The notes under the pieces are model-generated. The model ran no database searches and was not told the DNA's origin. It was given only the letters and a program-made list of their open reading frames with translations. A stretch of DNA of 10,504 bases from Pleurotus ostreatus/Saccharomyces cerevisiae fusant. Taxonomy: Eukaryota > Opisthokonta. Positions 7,530 to 10,504 of this stretch are shown in pieces (positions within the stretch are counted from its first letter, which is position 1; every line of letters begins with the position of its first letter). The position numbers and the translations under genes are program-made. Location of the stretch: contig JAMQCK010001238.1 of the NCBI GenBank assembly GCA_024196135.1, forward strand, positions 1-10,504. Reading direction: 5' to 3'.

Positions 7530-8426
7530 CTATGGTTCTATTGCTGGAATGCCCCTCGACCCCTCCCTTGGATGCTTGAGTAGCTCATCCATACCAGTAA
7601 CCCCCTTGCGCTTCAACCAGTACCGTATCGCGCCATCATCGTCGCAGCACGAGACAGAATCCTTCCATTCCGCGTCGGTCCAGTCGTATCCCACCCCGCG
7701 CACGGCCGCATTCCCGAAATCGACGACGACGGCCCGGCTGGGCGCGACGAGTATGTTCTTGTCGCTGAAGTCGTCGTGGATGACGCCGTGGGCGGCGAAG
7801 CTGTCGACCGCGCGGACGAGGGCGGTGCAGACCGAGGGCGTGAGCGCGTCGAGGGGGGCGTCTCGTAGGCGGGGACCGGCGATGTACTCGATGGCGATGG
7901 CGGGCGGAATGAAGGCGCGCTCGTCGGGAGGGATGGTGCGTCCCGAGGCGAAGAGGCGTGGGAGGGTGGTGCCCTGGAGGTGTTGTAGGTGCTCGTATGC
8001 GGCGCGCTCGACGGCGAAGGAGTCGTTCATGAGCTTGCGGTAGTGCGCCTCGTGGAGTGCGGCGTAGGCGAGCTGGCCTTCGGCGTCGTCCGCCGCGGGC
8101 GGGTCCCCGAGAGAGAAAATTTCGTATTGATCGTAGGGTATGGTGTCCGGCGCGGCGCGCTCGGCGGCAAGGGACCACGGGTGGGAGGGAAGACCCTCCC
8201 AGTGCTTGTTGGGTGGCACACCGTTGCGCTCGTCGAAAAAGCGGGTATCATAGATCTTCAGCACAACGGGGTCTGGCGAAAGGTCTGCGCAACGCGCGAG
8301 AACGACAACACTCTTCGTGAGCGGCGTGAAGAGCCGCTCGACGGCGAAAGTAAAGCGCTGACCGGAGTCGGTCTCAAGAGTGACGATCTTCCCTGGCGAG
8401 AAGAATGGCAACGGATCGTCCGCCAT
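7530..8426 (-). CDS. Atypical protein-kinase-like protein (paralogue 2)
   Basis: A single-exon gene for 298 residues, paralogous to the gene at 737-1609. The kinase-like landmarks are Lys57 in VVLK, Glu140 in a V-E-R-x-A-Y helix, the catalytic loop H217-D-D219 with N224, and DFG at 236-238. As in the paralogue, there is no glycine-rich loop or APE motif, and both proteins share a conserved K-G-V-T-G-M-D-E-L-L near the C-terminus. An in-frame ATG 33 nt upstream exists. However, a branch-site-like GCTGAC followed by TTCATTAG ends at 8440, suggesting a 5' UTR intron, and the paralogue aligns from the start at 8426. Residues needed for phosphotransfer are present, so it may be active on a protein or small molecule; the substrate is unknown. 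It lies 482 bp downstream of SUB2 on the same strand and converges on the SDR gene. Confidence 0.78.
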   Translation of the reverse strand: MADDPLPFFSPGKIVTLETDSGQRFTFAVERLFTPLTKSVVVLARCADLSPDPVVLKIYDTRFFDERNGVPPNKHWEGLPSHPWSLAAERAAPDTIPYDQYEIFSLGDPPAADDAEGQLAYAALHEAHYRKLMNDSFAVERAAYEHLQHLQGTTLPRLFASGRTIPPDERAFIPPAIAIEYIAGPRLRDAPLDALTPSVCTALVRAVDSFAAHGVIHDDFSDKNILVAPSRAVVVDFGNAAVRGVGYDWTDAEWKDSVSCCDDDGAIRYWLKRKGVTGMDELLKHPREGSRGIPAIEP

Positions 8427-8908
8427 TTGAGGGCGATGTCTAATGAACAAAGTCAGCATGAGGCGTCAGACAATCGGTGAAAGTGTGAGCACTCTCGGCG
8501 AGTTTCGAGGCCAAGTTGGTCGTATTTTGCCCGAGCTGATGTGCCCCCCAAAACGTTGCTACGTTCTACTGCAAGTGCAGTTGCGGTCGCAAGTGCGACG
8601 CCGTTCCGTTAGTAACTGACGTCCATCTTCGACGTATAAACCCAAGCAGAGAAAACACGTTCCACGTCAACGCGACACGTCGTGACGCAATCTGACGGTG
8701 GCGGAAGCAAACAAGCTACCTCACCTCACCGAAGGACAAGCGGACCGTACTTTCGAGACCGCATAGCGAGGACCAACAGACACACTGCATAACGAACATC
8801 AACAAATCACAGTAGGGTCTCGATTCGGACGATTTAAAATATGGTTACACGGAAGGCACAAGAAAACACAACACATTCTCAACAATGGGTCCCAACATAG
8901 CACAAGCT
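8427..8908. other. Intergenic region between SUB2 and kinase-like gene 2
   Basis: No gene seen. It should contain the SUB2 3' UTR and the promoter and leader of kinase-like gene 2. Several TGACG-type half-sites cluster at about 8616-8697, which could bind bZIP factors, and a plus-strand TATAAA lies at 8635-8640 without a plus-strand gene nearby. No canonical AATAAA for SUB2 was found on the minus strand. Confidence 0.4.
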
Positions 8909-10504
8909 CTACGCCGTCACTGTTGAGACGCATCAGCCATCGTCCTCACTGAAAAATAGATAGACGGAAACTTACTGTAGCTGCTGGGCTCGATGAAGTC
9001 CGGAAGCTCGGGCACGGCGACCTCGAACCGGGACTGGATGGCGGCCATGACCTGCTGGTCGGCGTCCGACGACACGAAGGTGATCGCAAGACCCTTCGTT
9101 CCGAAGCGACCGGCACGACTAGGAGGAGGTAAGCATGCGAAAGTGGGTAGAGGAAGTGGTAGGAACGCACCCGACACGGTGCAGGTAGCTGTCCGCATCC
9201 GGCGGCGCGTCGTAGTTGATGACGATGTTCACGCGCTCGACATCGATACCGCGACCGAAGATATCCGTCGCTACCAATATACGCTTCTCGAAGTTTTTGA
9301 AGGCCTGGTAGCGGTTGATGCTGGTAGAGATGTGAGTGAGGCAAAGACGGAAGTTTGAAATCAACATACCGCTCTTCCTGCTGCAGGCCGGAGTGGATGC
9401 TGATACTCGGGAAGTTGCACGAGACCAGAAGTTTGTCCAATTCAATCGCTCGTGCGACGGACTTGACGAAGATGACAACCTGCAAGCGCCTCAGCATCGA
9501 CTACTTTGCAATGAATACCAGACCGCAAACCTGGTTGAATTCGAGGGTATCAAGCAGGTCATTCAACTTCCTGTTCTTTTGCGCCTCCTCCAACTTGACG
9601 TAGTGCTGTTGTAAACCGTGGAGGGTGAGCTTTGTCTCGTCATCCACGAAGATTTCCAGAGGCTAGAGCAAGACGTCAGCCAGAGCGATAGAAGGAAAGC
9701 AGGATCGCGCACGTTGGCCATGAACTTCTTGCACGTCGCGCGGATCTCCTTAGCGAGTGTGGCGCTGAACATCATGACTTGCTTGTGGTGAGGTGTCGCG
9801 CGGAAGATCTCCTGTACGTCGCGTCGCATGTCTAATGGGCAGTGGCGTGATTAGATGGATGTGCAGCGGAGGATTTGAAAGGTAAAAGGGTGGCGTGTCC
9901 AGGTCAGCGCGCTTCCGGATCGGTTCACAGTCGGACGGAGCTTGCACGGCTTGATCGAGTCGTGGGTAGCGTTGGTCGTTCTTCTCCCCGTTCCTCCATC
10001 TTTCGGTATCCACTTCCCCCCCGAAGACGCGACAGCATCCCAATAAGCCCGAAGACCCATATGCTTTGCACACCGATATGACGTGTAGGGTGACCCGGAC
10101 GCGCGGCCAGACGACGCAGAATGCGGTAGGATATGATGGTGGGTGGTGCGCAGGCCGAACAAGGACTAACCGAGCTGCTCAAGCATCTTGTCACATTCGT
10201 CGAGAACGAAATGCTTGACGTGTTTGGCGTCCAGGACCTTGTCGCGTACGAGGGCATTCAGGCGGCCGGGGGTGGCGACGATGATGTGGGGGCAGGCGTT
10301 CTTGTCGCGGAGAATCTCAGCGTCCTTGGACACCGGAGTACCACCGTAGAAGGTAGACACGCGAATCTGCGGCATGTACTTCGCGAAACGAGTGTACTCG
10401 TTGCGAATTTGGAACGCAAGTTCACGCGTGTGACAGAGCACAATGACGGCTACTTCGCCATCGACAGGCTCCAGCTGCTGGAGCGTGGCGAGGACGAAGA
10501 CTGC
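8909..10504 (-). CDS. SUB2: ATP-dependent RNA helicase SUB2/UAP56 (partial, N-terminus outside window)
   Basis: The DECD-box helicase of the TREX complex, acting in spliceosome assembly and mRNA export in the nucleus. Seven exons are visible: 10504-10171, 9831-9713, 9662-9531, 9479-9370, 9320-9171, 9118-8976 and 8919-8909. Together they give 332 codons plus stop; yeast Sub2 has 446 residues, so about 100-115 are missing. The window edge falls right after the expected Walker A GKT, since the first residues are A-V-F-V-L. Motifs in order: H-T-R-E-L-A (Ia), T-P-G-R (Ib), D-E-C-D at 10201-10190 (II, the SUB2-specific variant of DEAD), S-A-T at 9766-9758 (III), T-D-I-F-G-R-G-I-D (V) and H-R-V-G-R-A-G-R (VI, split by an intron). 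Introns are 339, 50, 51, 49, 52 and 56 nt. The last coding exon is only 11 nt and gives a family-like ending S-S-Y-M-T-A. Confidence 0.95.
9832..10170 (-). other. Long (339-nt) intron of SUB2
   Basis: GTTAGT to CATTAG, with a CTAAT branch-like sequence 28 nt before the acceptor. It lies between motif II (DECD) and motif III (SAT). The protein is contiguous across it relative to known Sub2 sequences, so no extra exon is required inside. All other introns in this gene are 49-56 nt. Reading through it meets an in-frame TAG in its second codon, so retention would truncate the helicase right after motif II. Confidence 0.85.

Noticed and set aside
7989..8480. A 163-codon plus-strand ORF
   Set aside because: Antisense to kinase-like gene 2, whose conserved motifs and paralogue make the minus strand the coding one.
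8635..8640. Plus-strand TATAAA as a promoter
   Set aside because: The sequence to its right on the plus strand is antisense to SUB2, so there is no gene for it to drive.
9851..10162. Open frames inside the long SUB2 intron
   Set aside because: The helicase protein is contiguous across the intron, the frames overlap one another, and none has a recognisable domain.
9832..10170. Box C/D snoRNA in the SUB2 intron
   Set aside because: I looked for a TGATGA-type C box paired with CTGA and a terminal stem on the transcribed strand. A CTGA occurs near 9905, but no convincing C box or stem was found, so it is not annotated.
1..10504. Transposable elements, CRISPR arrays, bacterial mobile elements
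   Set aside because: No terminal repeats, target-site duplications, reverse transcriptase or transposase motifs, or regularly spaced direct repeats were seen.

Overview
The window looks like nuclear DNA of a filamentous basidiomycete, probably an Agaricomycete. The reasons are GC-rich coding sequence with C/G-ending codons, GT-AG introns mostly 48-60 nt long with CTGAC/CTGAT-like branch sites, monocistronic genes on both strands, and a fungal-type SUB2 helicase. I saw no plasmid, phage, transposon, CRISPR or rRNA/tRNA features.

Layout from left to right. Positions 1-736 hold no gene I can name, only ambiguous open frames at the left edge and the upstream region of the first gene. At 737-1609 (+) is an atypical protein-kinase-like gene. 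It converges, with a 140-bp gap, on a six-exon gene at 1750-4796 (-) that encodes a 927-residue VIT + VWA domain protein with an intact MIDAS. A 1.2-kb intergenic stretch follows (4797-6006), shared by two divergent genes. At 6007-7015 (+) is a three-exon short-chain dehydrogenase/reductase of the YghA/GRDH-like type. It converges on a small uncertain ORF (7172-7492, -) and on a second kinase-like gene (7530-8426, -), a clear paralogue of the first. From 8909 to the right edge (-) is the 3' three quarters of SUB2/UAP56, the DECD-box helicase of TREX and the spliceosome. The window cuts it just after the expected Walker A motif.

These genes do not form an obvious pathway. SUB2 is housekeeping (splicing and mRNA export), and the SDR is probably a carbonyl/polyol oxidoreductase. 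The VIT-VWA protein and the two degenerate kinase-like proteins belong to the lineage-expanded, poorly characterised part of basidiomycete genomes. The most interesting structural points are the inverted kinase-like paralogues bracketing the VIT-VWA and SDR genes, the single 339-nt intron in SUB2 among introns of about 50 nt, and the unexplained 1.2-kb intergenic block. Exon models were built by eye from splice signals, frame continuity and family knowledge; no alignment or expression data were available.
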